From: DATHSY01 sp046729855
GTDB taxonomy: Bacteria > Actinomycetota > UBA4738 > HRBIN12
Direction of reading: 5' to 3'
Length of the DNA stretch: 27,737 nt
NCBI GenBank assembly: GCA_046729855.1
Contig: JBKPHM010000092.1
Span: 1 to 27,737 of the forward strand
A program made the position numbers and the translations under genes. Below the pieces are notes generated by a model. The model ran no database searches and was not told the origin of the DNA. It saw only the letters and a program-made list of their open reading frames with translations. How positions within the stretch are numbered: position 1 is the stretch's first letter; each line of letters begins with the position of its first letter. This document shows positions 13,835 to 21,326 of the stretch, in pieces.

Positions 13835-15145
13835 TCACGCCTGGTTCGCGTTTCCCGGCCGAGGCCTCCCGAGCGGTGGCTTCGCCCGCAGCGGCGGAAG
13901 CGTGTCGGGATCGACGAAGACGCTCCCGTGCGGCCCGGCGCGGACGGCCTGATGCAGAGCGCTGCCGCGCACCAGCTGCTCGAACGTGAGGAACCACACC
14001 GTCCATCCGTCGCCCCAGGTCCCGGCCGTGGGGCTCCCCGTGATCGTCACCGGATCGCCCTGGGCGGCGAGCTTGTAGTAGATCTCGGCGTGCTCGGGCG
14101 ACAGGTTCACGCATCCGTGGCTCACGTTCTCGAATCCCTGATCCCCCACCGACCAGTACGCGTCGTGTAGGAAGTTTCCGGAGTTGGTGAACCGCACGGA
14201 CCACGGCACCTCGATGTCGTACCCGGGCCCGACCATCCGCTCGGGGTTGGATTTGTCCATCGTCAGGTACGTGCCGTTCGGGGTGTCGTCTCCGGGGCGG
14301 CCGGCGCTCATCGGCCAGTCACCGAACAGGCGACGATCCAGGTAGATCCGCACGCGGTGCGTCACCGTGTTCGCCACCGCGATCAACGATCGACCGATCT
14401 CGAAGCGCTGGGTAAGCGTGTGCGTCCCGTACACGCCGGGCGCTCCCTCCAGCCCATCGAGATGTCCCACGAAGCGCACCTTGGTGTGGTCGGGCCAGTA
14501 CCTCTGGGGACGGAAGTACAGCGTCTGGTCTCCTTCCCAGTACCAGGCGCCGACGACAGGCTTCGAGGTCCAAAGCTCGAGCGATCGCTCCACCGCCACC
14601 TTGCGAACGATCGGACGGTTGAACGTCAGGATCACGGGCATCCCCACGCCGTAGGTCTTCCGATATCCCTGGAAGATGTGGGTGTCGAAGGTTCGAGCCG
14701 GATCGAGCGTTCGGAACGTGCTCCGAGCCGTGACCGTCCTGCCCTCCCGATCGACCGCCGTTGCGACGACGGTATAGCGGGCGTTCGTGTTCAGCGCCCA
14801 GACGCTGTGCCACCGCCGGTCGCCGCGGGCGAGCCGGCCCTGGACGGGATCGGCGGGTGTCCGGACGGCCACGTTCGTGATGGTCCCCCGCGCGACGCTC
14901 ACGGAGATGCCGTTGCCGGGATCGGCGTCCAAGACGCCATCCGCGGGCCAGATGGCGAGCTGAGCGGCGCTGGACTCGACGGCGACGGACGGTGTGGTCG
15001 GACGCGCGCCGCCACCCGAGGAGAGTCCGCACGCCATGCCGAGTAGGCTCAGAGACGCAGCAGTCGCGGCCGCCGCGAGCAGCGGACGTCGCCGTGGACC
15101 CTTTCGCCTGTCCAGCGCGACGGGGGAGCTCACGGGGATACGCAC
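13835..15145 (-). CDS. L,D-transpeptidase (LdtMt2-like) with Ig-like domains
   Basis: Extracytoplasmic enzyme making 3-3 peptidoglycan cross-links (436 aa). After a basic, twin-Arg-containing start, a hydrophobic stretch ends LLGMACG, a weak lipobox, so it is probably a membrane-anchored lipoprotein. Two Ig-like regions follow (about 60-150 and 150-270), the second with YGVGMPVILTFNRPI, SKPVVGAWYWEGD and YWPDHTKV exactly as in mycobacterial LdtMt2. The YkuD domain (about 275-405) holds TPNGTY and the catalytic SHGCVNLS with Cys, plus His in NFLHDAYW. I chose the GTG at 15145 from where signal-like sequence begins; the long upstream frame is not protein-like. The tail is Pro/Arg-rich. Confidence 0.88.
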   Translation of the reverse strand: MRIPVSSPVALDRRKGPRRRPLLAAAATAASLSLLGMACGLSSGGGARPTTPSVAVESSAAQLAIWPADGVLDADPGNGISVSVARGTITNVAVRTPADPVQGRLARGDRRWHSVWALNTNARYTVVATAVDREGRTVTARSTFRTLDPARTFDTHIFQGYRKTYGVGMPVILTFNRPIVRKVAVERSLELWTSKPVVGAWYWEGDQTLYFRPQRYWPDHTKVRFVGHLDGLEGAPGVYGTHTLTQRFEIGRSLIAVANTVTHRVRIYLDRRLFGDWPMSAGRPGDDTPNGTYLTMDKSNPERMVGPGYDIEVPWSVRFTNSGNFLHDAYWSVGDQGFENVSHGCVNLSPEHAEIYYKLAAQGDPVTITGSPTAGTWGDGWTVWFLTFEQLVRGSALHQAVRAGPHGSVFVDPDTLPPLRAKPPLGRPRPGNANQA

Positions 15146-15353
15146 ATGTCTCACAGGCAGTCCGTACCCACAGTCGGAGCGGTCCTCATCACAATCATCA
15201 TCGCCGTCGGCCGGAGAGGCGTCGAGCCAAGGTCCACTTCGGCAAGCCGGTCTCAGGCGAGAATCCGAAGGCGCTCCGGCGACGGCATCCGCTCGGATCG
15301 CGGCATCACGGCGGCAATCAGCCCGAAGGCGGTCCACCGGCTCGTCGCCATCC

Positions 15354-15530
15354 TCATCTGCCGCCCGATCGCATGGACCGGAGCTTGGTGATCCAGACCG
15401 CGGCGTTCGCGGCGGCTTGGTCGTCCCGGTGCTGGCCGGTGCGCGGTCCCCATCCACGACGCGACCTGAACAGGGCGATGGCGAGGGCGACCAGGGCCAC
15501 CGCCACGACGACGATCCACAGCCACCACAT
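15354..15530 (-). CDS. Small single-helix membrane protein
   Basis: A 58-residue protein: MWWLWIVVVAVALVALAIAL (one membrane helix) followed by a cationic cytosolic tail (FRSRRGWGPRTGQ, ending RSMRSGGR). The ATG follows a TACAAT hexamer by 6 nt with no ribosome binding site, so the transcript should be leaderless. It lies 208 bp upstream of the L,D-transpeptidase on the same strand. The family is not recognised. Confidence 0.6.
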   Translation of the reverse strand: MWWLWIVVVAVALVALAIALFRSRRGWGPRTGQHRDDQAAANAAVWITKLRSMRSGGR

Positions 15531-15536
15531 AACAAA

Positions 15537-15542
15537 ATTGTA
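15537..15542 (-). promoter_or_regulatory. -10 hexamer TACAAT of the small membrane protein
   Basis: On the minus strand TACAAT ends 6 nt before the ATG. A loose -35 (TTGGGA) lies 15 nt upstream. The remaining stretch up to 15804 shows no gene. Confidence 0.5.
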
Positions 15543-15804
15543 GGACCAAGCGGGGGGTCCCAAGCGTCTGGGCCCTCGTGTCCGCCGACTTCCGACGCGG
15601 CCGACCCGTGTGCGCGGCGGGGGCTGACCACGAGCCCCATCAGTAGCCCGCTCCTTGGCCGTCGTTCTCTGGTGAGAGCGTCGCCCCGCAACGTCGCTAG
15701 GCGGGAGTTCACTTTGGGACACTGGCGGGCGTGGGAGACGCCGACGGGTTCCAAAATCTGGTCATGGCCGCCGTGCTGCTCAAATTGAGGGAGGCTGAGG
15801 CGAG

Positions 15805-17358
15805 ATGCCGAAGACCGTAGCGTCCATCGTCGGCGGGACCTCGCGAATCCAAACGACTGACCGGTTGGAGATTCGCAACCCGGCGCGGCTCGATGAGGTC
15901 GTGGCCGAGGCCACGCTCACGGACGCGAGCACCTTCGTCCAGGCGTGCCGAACGGCACGCGCGGCCCAGCGCCACTGGGCGGCGGTCCCGGCGCCGGTCC
16001 GGGGCCGCGCGATCCAGCAGATCGGCCGGATCGTCGAGGACAACAAAGAGCCACTCGCCCGGTTGCTGACACGGGAGATCGGCAAGCCGTACCGCGAGTC
16101 ACTCGGCGAGGTTCAGGAGGTGATCGACACCTGCAACTTCTTCCTGTCTGAGGGACGGAGGCTGTACGGTCAGACGGTTCCGTCGGAAATGCCCGACAAA
16201 CAGCTGTTCACCTTCCGCACACCGGTCGGAGTGGCCGCGATCGTCACGGCGGGCAACTTCCCCGCCGCCGTTCCCTCCTGGTACCTGGTGCCCGCGCTCC
16301 TATGCGGGAACGCCGTCGTGTGGAAACCAGCCGAGTACGCGCCCGCGACGTCGGAGGCGTTCGCGCAGTTGTTCCTCCACGGAGGGCTCCCGGCCGGCGT
16401 CTTCAACCTGGTCCTCGCAGACGGACCGACGACGTTCGAGGGTCTCCAGCGCGCGCTGGACGAGGGACTCCTCGACAAGGTCGGATTCACCGGCTCGACG
16501 GATGTCGGACGCCGGCTCGGCGAGCTGTGTGGGCGATACCTACAGTCGCCGTGTCTGGAGCTCGGTGGGAAGAACCCGCTCGTCGTCATGCCCGACGCCG
16601 ACTTGGATCTCGCGGTCGAGGGCGCGCTGTTCTCGGGCTTCGGGACGGCCGGCCAGCGGTGCACGTCGCTCGGAACGGTGATCGTGCACGAGAGCGTGCA
16701 CGACGAGTTCCTCTCGCGGTTCGCGGCCGCCACGGCATCCGCCGCGATCGGCGATCCGATGCGGGACGTTCTGTATGGGCCCATGATGAACGGACGCTTC
16801 TGCGACCGCTTCATGGGCTGGCTCGACCTCGTCGAGGCGCACCACAAGCTGTATGGCTCGACGGGCACCGGCCGCATCACCGTGGAGAACCCGCGGTCAG
16901 GGTTCGTCGGCGACGCCGAGGCCGGGCTCTACTGCCATCCGACGCTCGTCGACGGCGTCACGTCGGGCGACGAGCTTTACCGGACGGAGACGTTCGGCCC
17001 GATCGTGGGCGTCGCGACGTTCGCCGACTTCGACGAGGCCATCGCACTCGCGAACGGGCACGGCTACGGCCTCTCCTCCTCGATCTACACGCATGATCCG
17101 CTCACCGTCTTCCGCTTCCGTGAGGCCGTGTCGGCGGGGATGGTCAGCGTGAACAACTCGACCTCCGGCGCCGAGGCGCATCTCCCGTTCGGCGGCAACG
17201 GCCGGAGCGGTAACGGCTCGCGCCAGGCCGGTATCTGGGTGCTCGACCAGTTCACGAGATGGCAGGCGATGAACTGGGACTACTCCGGCCGGCTGCAGAA
17301 GGCGCAGATGGACACCGCCGAGATCGAGGCCGACATCGGCTTCCGTCTCGAAACCTAA
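15805..17358 (+). CDS. NAD(P)-dependent aldehyde dehydrogenase
   Basis: Oxidises an aldehyde to the acid (517 aa, full length). Catalytic residues can be placed: Asn151 (TAGNFP), general base Glu252 (CLELGGKNP) and nucleophile Cys286 (FGTAGQRCTS). The cofactor site has WKPAEYAP and GFTGSTDVG. The ending NNSTSGAEAHLPFGGNGRSG resembles the ALDH7 (aminoadipate-semialdehyde) branch, which would suggest lysine or related amino acid breakdown. That specificity is inference, and no other catabolic gene is adjacent. A GGAGG lies about 11 nt before the ATG. Confidence 0.9.
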   Translation: MPKTVASIVGGTSRIQTTDRLEIRNPARLDEVVAEATLTDASTFVQACRTARAAQRHWAAVPAPVRGRAIQQIGRIVEDNKEPLARLLTREIGKPYRESLGEVQEVIDTCNFFLSEGRRLYGQTVPSEMPDKQLFTFRTPVGVAAIVTAGNFPAAVPSWYLVPALLCGNAVVWKPAEYAPATSEAFAQLFLHGGLPAGVFNLVLADGPTTFEGLQRALDEGLLDKVGFTGSTDVGRRLGELCGRYLQSPCLELGGKNPLVVMPDADLDLAVEGALFSGFGTAGQRCTSLGTVIVHESVHDEFLSRFAAATASAAIGDPMRDVLYGPMMNGRFCDRFMGWLDLVEAHHKLYGSTGTGRITVENPRSGFVGDAEAGLYCHPTLVDGVTSGDELYRTETFGPIVGVATFADFDEAIALANGHGYGLSSSIYTHDPLTVFRFREAVSAGMVSVNNSTSGAEAHLPFGGNGRSGNGSRQAGIWVLDQFTRWQAMNWDYSGRLQKAQMDTAEIEADIGFRLET

Positions 17359-17369
17359 CCGGTCCTGCT

Positions 17370-17385
17370 CCCGTGCCGACACGGG
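17370..17385 (+). terminator. Terminator hairpin of the aldehyde dehydrogenase gene
   Basis: CCCGTG-CCGA-CACGGG is a perfect 6-bp stem with a 4-nt loop, 11 nt after the stop codon, extended by GC/GC beyond one mismatch. There is no T-run. Confidence 0.5.
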
Positions 17386-17387
17386 CG

Positions 17388-17600
17388 CTAGGCGTCGCGC
17401 ACTTGCGGATGCTCTTGATCCGAAGGACGAGACTCCGGGACAGGCCTTGGGGCACCGACGAACGAGTCGAGCGTGCGCTCCAGGGCCGGCAGCATGATGT
17501 TGACGTGCACAGCGCGGATGATGAGGTCCCACAGCGACTCGAACTTCTTCCAGCCACCCGCGTAGGCAAGGTGTCGCGCCCGGGCCTTGAGGCCGTCCTG
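17388..17600 (-). pseudogene. C-terminal fragment, possibly of a B12-binding radical SAM protein
   Basis: An open minus-strand frame of about 70 codons ends at a TAG at 17388-17390 and reads LKARARHLAYAGGWKKFE, then SLWDLIIRA, then MLPALERTLDSF. This looks like the C-terminal tail of B12-binding radical SAM proteins (a W-x-x-[LVW]-W-x-x-I-x-R helix followed by L-P-x-L-x-x-x-L). No radical SAM core or start codon is present; a TGA closes the frame upstream. Other frames over the same bases are not protein-like. The identification is tentative. Confidence 0.35.
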
Positions 17601-17704
17601 CCCCGTTGCGCGCCTCCAGATTGCCGACCATCTGTATCGTCGACGGCTTCACGCGGACGGCTGGGCGCGAGCCGCTTCGGCGCCTTCGCGCATCGATCCG
17701 AACG

Positions 17705-17785
17705 TTGTAGACGGGCGGCCGCCCCGCCGAAGTGCCGCTCTTCTTCGGCGACGGCGATGAGATACCCGAGCCGGCGGATCGCCAT
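17705..17785 (-). pseudogene. LysR-type regulator, N-terminal stub
   Basis: From an ATG at 17785 the frame reads MAIRRLGYLIAVAEEERHF, then GGAAARL, the first helix and start of the HTH of LysR regulators. After about 26 residues the similarity stops (QRSDRCAKAP) where the S-Q-P-A-L-S recognition helix should begin. The open frame continues but is not LysR-like, so only a stub remains. Confidence 0.45.
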
Positions 17786-17831
17786 GACACAACGGCATGC
17801 TCGTTCCGAGTGCGTCATTCGACACATAGCA

Positions 17832-17859
17832 TTGACTCACCATCCGCGGGAGGTAGGGT
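17832..17859 (+). promoter_or_regulatory. Promoter of the HTH-MEDS gene
   Basis: TTGACT (17832-17837), a 16-nt spacer, then TAGGGT (17854-17859). The expected start is about 28 nt before the GTG at 17894. Confidence 0.5.
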
Positions 17860-17893
17860 GCCGCCGGCCTCCTCGCTGGGAAGATGGGAACCC

Positions 17894-18624
17894 GTGGGAC
17901 ACGACATCTCGAGCCGCTTGATCGCGGCACGGCGGCGACTGGGGTGGAGCCGGGAAGCCCTCGCCTACCACTCGGGCCTGAGCTGGTCCGCGATCGCCCA
18001 GATCGAATCCGGTCGCAGGACCGGCCCGCGGCCGGACACCCTCGTCTCGCTCGCACGGGCGCTCGGGGTCACGGTCGCATACCTCGTCGGGGACGATAGC
18101 GCTCGAACCACGCTCGCCCATCGGGCACTGCTCTACGGCTCGGATGACGCGTTCGTCGAGGCGATTGTGCCGTTCGTCTCGGAGGGCACGGACCGAGCCG
18201 AGCCCGTGCTGGTCGTCACGTCGGGCAGGAACATCGATCTCGTGCGCAGCGAGGTCCCGGACGGCAACGTCACGTTCGCGGAGTCGAGCGAGTGGTACGG
18301 GTCGCCGCTCACCGCCGTCACGGCCTGCCGATCGTTCGCGAAGGAGAGATCGAGGCAGGAGCGCCCTGGATCAGGATCGTGGGCGAGCCCATTTGGCCGA
18401 CCGGATCGGAGGACGACGTCAGTCCGTGGGCGACCTACGAGTCGATGTTCAACCTGATCTTCGGGACCGCACCGCTCACGGTCGTGTGCCCGTACGACTC
18501 GAGGTCGCTCGATCCCTCGATTATCGGCGTGGCGCGACGGACGCATCCCTACCTCGCCGAGGGGATGCACCTCGAGCGGAACGACGCCTACGTGGATCCC
18601 GAGGAGTTCGTCCTCGGGCGTTGA
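17894..18624 (+). pseudogene. HTH (XRE)-MEDS sensory regulator, interrupted by a one-base frameshift
   Basis: DNA-binding sensory protein. Residues 5-60 are an XRE-type HTH (LGWSREALAYHSGLSWSAIA, then ESGRRTGPRPDTL). The following part is a MEDS (DcmR-like) domain: HRALLYGSDDAFVEAIVPFV, then LVVTSGRNIDLV and SSEWYGSPLTAV. At about 18341-18350 (AAGGAGAGAT) the frame breaks. The other half continues one base earlier as EIEAGAPWIRIVGEP, then YESMFNLIFG, then LTVVCPYDSRSLDPSIIG and PYLAEGMHL, and ends at 18624. A single lost base (AAGGAG then GAGATC expected) explains it. This may be a true pseudogene, an assembly error or recoding. Intact, the protein would be about 243 aa. Confidence 0.8.
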
Positions 18625-18653
18625 GAGCCCGGTCTCCTCGTGACGGAGAGAGC

Positions 18654-18659
18654 TATGGT
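18654..18659 (+). promoter_or_regulatory. -10 hexamer TATGGT before the LigD-type operon
   Basis: TATGGT ends 5 nt before the GTG at 18665 with no ribosome binding site. The same GCTATGGT octamer precedes the metallophosphatase at 25948. Confidence 0.5.
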
Positions 18660-18664
18660 GTGAC

Positions 18665-19303
18665 GTGGCCGGTCGAGAGCCTGCGAAGGTCGCTTGCTCG
18701 GGAGGGACGCGCTCGAAACGCCAGCCTCGGGCGAAGAACCTCGATAGCTATCGAGGCAAACGCGACTTCGCCAAGACACCCGAACCGCGCGGACGGCGAC
18801 GACGCGGGTCGCGCGAGCCACGGTTCGTGGTCCAGGAGCACGACGCCACCACACGCCACTGGGACTTCCGCCTACAGGTGGGCGACGTGCTCGTCTCCTG
18901 GGCGATCCCAAAGGGGCCGTCGTTGAACCCGTCGGAGAAAAGGATGGCGATGCGAACGGAGGACCATCCGCTCGACTACGCGGACTTCGAGGGCACGATC
19001 CCGGAGGGGCAGTACGGCGCTGGTCCGGTGATCGTGTGGGATCGCGGAACGTACCGGAACCAGAGCGAGAGGCGGGGCGAGTCGATCTCCATCGAGGATG
19101 CCATTCGGGGCGGTCATGCGAGCGTGTGGTTGGAGGGCGAGAAGCTCGCCGGCGGGTTCGCGCTGACCCGCGTGGCGAAGGGCAAACGCGAGCGGTGGCT
19201 CCTCGTCAAGAAGGCCGACGAGAAGGCCGACCGCCGCCGGAACCCGGTCCGGACCCAGCGGCACTCGGTGCTGTCCGGCCGGACCGTCGACGAGGTGACA
19301 TGA
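18665..19303 (+). CDS. Free-standing LigD-type 3'-phosphoesterase
   Basis: DNA/RNA 3'-end processing enzyme (212 aa) that trims 3'-phosphates and ribonucleotides before ligation. The N-terminal 50 residues are basic (likely DNA contact), then LDSYRGKRDFAKTPEP, the normal entry to the PE domain. Catalytic segments are FVVQEHDATTRHWDFRLQ (His/Asp metal ligands), then MRTEDHPLDYADFEGTIPEG and YGAGPVIVWDRGTY. It ends near residue 175 with GGFALTRV and WLLVKKAD. In mycobacteria this domain is fused to polymerase and ligase modules in LigD; here it is separate. It overlaps the ligase gene by ATGA. It starts with GTG behind a -10. Confidence 0.92.
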   Translation: MAGREPAKVACSGGTRSKRQPRAKNLDSYRGKRDFAKTPEPRGRRRRGSREPRFVVQEHDATTRHWDFRLQVGDVLVSWAIPKGPSLNPSEKRMAMRTEDHPLDYADFEGTIPEGQYGAGPVIVWDRGTYRNQSERRGESISIEDAIRGGHASVWLEGEKLAGGFALTRVAKGKRERWLLVKKADEKADRRRNPVRTQRHSVLSGRTVDEVT

Positions 19304-20304
19304 CCTCGCCGCTCGACGCGATCACCGCGGACGCCCGGTCCAGCCTTCGGCGGGAACCCTTTCCGCAGTGGGTGGCGCCGACGCTCGCGACCCTGACCGA
19401 CGAGCCCTTCTCGCGCAGGGGGTGGATTTTCGAGCGCAAGCTGGACGGGGAGCGCGTACTCGCGTTCCTCCGCGACGGTCGCGCCCGCTTGCTCTCGCGC
19501 AACCGCAAGGCGGTCGACGCCGCGTACCCGGAGATCGCCGACGCCATCTCGCGGCGGTCGCTCCACGACGCCGTCCTCGACGGGGAGGTCGTCGCCTTCG
19601 ACGGGGCGACGACGAGCTTCGCCCTGCTCCAACCTCGCATGCACGTGCGCGATCCCGATCAGGCTCGCCGGAGCAAAGTGAAGGTCTTCTACTACGTGTT
19701 CGACCTGCTACACCTCGCCGGGTACGACATCACCGGTCTGCCGCTCGTAGATCGCAAGAAGCTGTTGCGTGCGGCGCTCCGATGGCGCGATCCGATCCGT
19801 TTCACGACGCACCGCTCGACGCGCGGCGAGGCGTTCCTGGCCGATGCGTGCGGCAGGGGATGGGAAGGTCTAATCGCAAAGCGGGCCGACGCCTCGTATA
19901 CGCATCGGCGTTCGACCGACTGGCTGAAGTTCAAGTGCACGCGCGAGCAGGAGTTCGTCATCGGCGGCTACACCGATCCGAAGGGAAGCAGGATCGGGTT
20001 CGGCGCGCTGTTGCTCGGCTACTACGAGCGGGAGAAGCTGAGGTTCGCCGGGGAGGTGGGCACCGGCTTCAACCGGGAGATCCTCGTGCGCCTCCATGCC
20101 GATCTCGCGCGAGCGGAGCAGGAGGAGACGCCATTCGAACGAGACGGCTTGCCACGGTCGAACGTGCACTGGGTCCGCCCGACCCTGGTGGCTCAGGTCG
20201 CGTTCACCGAGTGGACGCGAGACGGCAAGCTGCGCCATCCACGGTTCAAGGGACTGCGCCGCGACAAGAGCCCCCGCGACGTGATTCGGGAGGAGCCGGG
20301 GTGA
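19300..20304 (+). CDS. ATP-dependent DNA ligase, LigD/LigC type
   Basis: Seals DNA nicks or breaks using ATP (334 aa). The adenylated Lys is K47 in ERKLDGER (motif I). Motif III is AVLDGEVVAFD, IIIa is FYYVFDLLHLAGYD, IV is EGLIAKRADA and V is WLKFKC. The OB-fold follows (FVIGGYTDPKGSRIGFGALL), ending LRHPRFKGLRRDK as in LigD ligase domains. The start ATG overlaps the phosphoesterase stop, so both are made together as an end-repair pair. No Ku or primase-polymerase gene lies in the window; they may be elsewhere. Confidence 0.93.
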   Translation: MTSPLDAITADARSSLRREPFPQWVAPTLATLTDEPFSRRGWIFERKLDGERVLAFLRDGRARLLSRNRKAVDAAYPEIADAISRRSLHDAVLDGEVVAFDGATTSFALLQPRMHVRDPDQARRSKVKVFYYVFDLLHLAGYDITGLPLVDRKKLLRAALRWRDPIRFTTHRSTRGEAFLADACGRGWEGLIAKRADASYTHRRSTDWLKFKCTREQEFVIGGYTDPKGSRIGFGALLLGYYEREKLRFAGEVGTGFNREILVRLHADLARAEQEETPFERDGLPRSNVHWVRPTLVAQVAFTEWTRDGKLRHPRFKGLRRDKSPRDVIREEPG

Positions 20305-20322
20305 GGTGACCGCCCGACTGCG

Positions 20323-20363
20323 GACCGACCTCCGCGGCGCCAAGAGCGCACGGGAGGTCGGTC
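20323..20363. terminator. Strong bidirectional terminator hairpin
   Basis: GACCGACCTCC (20323-20333) and GGAGGTCGGTC (20353-20363) are perfectly complementary over 11 bp with a 19-nt loop that can itself fold (GCGC/GCGC). It lies between the convergent ligase and SRPBCC genes. Confidence 0.65.
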
Positions 20364-20379
20364 GCGTCGTGGAGCGTGC

Positions 20380-20880
20380 TCAGGCCAGCGACCTCGCAAC
20401 CTCCTCCAGCTTGTCGAAAGCCTCCTGCATGCCGCCCTCCATGCCGGAGTCGACGATCGCGTCTCGGATGTCACGGGTGTGGCACTCGACGAGGGTCGTA
20501 AGGGTCGTCCGCCCGTCTTCCTCGACGAACGTCATGGTGTTCATGGTCGCGTCGTCCTCGGTGACGCCGGGCGCACCCTCGTAGAGCTCCGTCGAGACGA
20601 TCCGCTCGTTCGGGACGATCTCGCGGTAGGTGCCGTGGAACGCCACCTCCGAGCCATCGTTCGCGATCATGACGTACCGCCACCGACCGCCGACCTGCAG
20701 GTCGGCCTCGGCGCTCGTCACCTCGCCCCGTTGACCGCTCCACCACCGCTTGATGAGGTCCGGCTCCGTGTACGCGCGGTACACGAGGTGCTTCGGCGCG
20801 TCGAACTCCCGCGTGATCAGGATCTGGGTGTCCGTCGGGAGCCTCACCACCGCCTTGCCGCTACGGGTCACCGCGTCCAT
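20380..20880 (-). CDS. SRPBCC/AHSA1-like protein
   Basis: Ligand-binding START-like fold (166 aa). Segments typical of the AHSA1-type proteins paired with ArsR regulators are ITREFDAPKHLVYRAYTEPD, then RWWSGQRG, DLQVGGRWRYVM, FHGTYREIVPNERIV and the final GGMQEAFDKLEEV. The gene overlaps the 3' end of the ArsR gene by 20 nt; its Shine-Dalgarno (GGAGGAGGGG) lies inside that gene. The function is unknown; such pairs may respond to hydrophobic molecules or stress. Confidence 0.88.
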   Translation of the reverse strand: MDAVTRSGKAVVRLPTDTQILITREFDAPKHLVYRAYTEPDLIKRWWSGQRGEVTSAEADLQVGGRWRYVMIANDGSEVAFHGTYREIVPNERIVSTELYEGAPGVTEDDATMNTMTFVEEDGRTTLTTLVECHTRDIRDAIVDSGMEGGMQEAFDKLEEVARSLA

Positions 20881-21214
20881 CCCCCTCCTCCTCCTTGAGG
20901 TCTTCCAACACCGCGTCCAGCCGTTCGAACCGCTCCTGCCACGTCTGCTCGTACGCCTTGACCCAGTCGTGGATCGGCTTGAGCCGTTGCCCGTTCAATC
21001 GATAGATCCGTCGCCTCCCTTCGTCCCTGACCTGGACCAGGCCGACCTCCCGCAGCACGCGCAGGTGCTTGGAGACCTGCGGCTGTGTGAGCCCGAGACG
21101 CTCGACCAGGTCGTTCACCGGCCGCTCGCCGCCGGCGAGCGCGTCCAGGATGTGCCGCCGCCGGGGCTCGGCCACGGCGTTGAACGCGTCCACCGTCGTC
21201 GCTGCTCGCGCCAT
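20861..21214 (-). CDS. ArsR/SmtB family transcriptional regulator
   Basis: Winged-helix repressor (117 aa). Typical segments are VAEPRRRHILDALAGGERPV, then LVERLGLTQPQVSKHLRVL (recognition helix), then GLVQVRDEGRRRIYRLN (wing) and WVKAYEQTWQERFERLD. There are no Cys pairs for metal sensing, placing it with the non-metal SdpR-like branch that partners SRPBCC genes. It is the first gene of the operon. The ATG at 21214 lies 8 nt after a consensus -10 with no ribosome binding site, so it is probably leaderless and autoregulated. Confidence 0.92.
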   Translation of the reverse strand: MARAATTVDAFNAVAEPRRRHILDALAGGERPVNDLVERLGLTQPQVSKHLRVLREVGLVQVRDEGRRRIYRLNGQRLKPIHDWVKAYEQTWQERFERLDAVLEDLKEEEGDGRGDP

Positions 21215-21222
21215 ACCGGGAG

Positions 21223-21250
21223 AATATATGCCTATATCGGTATATGTCAA
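21223..21250 (-). promoter_or_regulatory. Consensus promoter and likely ArsR operator
   Basis: On the minus strand: TTGACA (21250-21245), a 16-nt spacer, then TATATT (21228-21223). The spacer is an AT-rich island (TATACC-GATATA-GGCATATA) with imperfect dyad symmetry, striking in this GC-rich DNA and well placed for repression by the ArsR product. Confidence 0.7.
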
Positions 21251-21326
21251 CCGCGTTGGCAGGATCACCGGGCGGCGTCGTACCGTCCGGAGGTCGAAGG
21301 TGCAACGGCGAGAGAGGGCGACAGGG

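Noticed and set aside
15146..15391. 81-codon plus-strand frame starting beside the L,D-transpeptidase start, with a hydrophobic patch
   Set aside because: No ribosome binding site or -10 at a useful distance, and the rest is Ser/Arg-rich noise; mixed third-position GC.
13835..15754. N-terminal extension of about 200 codons on the L,D-transpeptidase frame
   Set aside because: The extension is low-complexity and overlaps the small membrane protein gene; signal-like sequence begins at the GTG at 15145.
15700..15804. T-loop-like GGTTCCAAAATC suggesting a tRNA
   Set aside because: No acceptor, D or anticodon stems can be formed around it.
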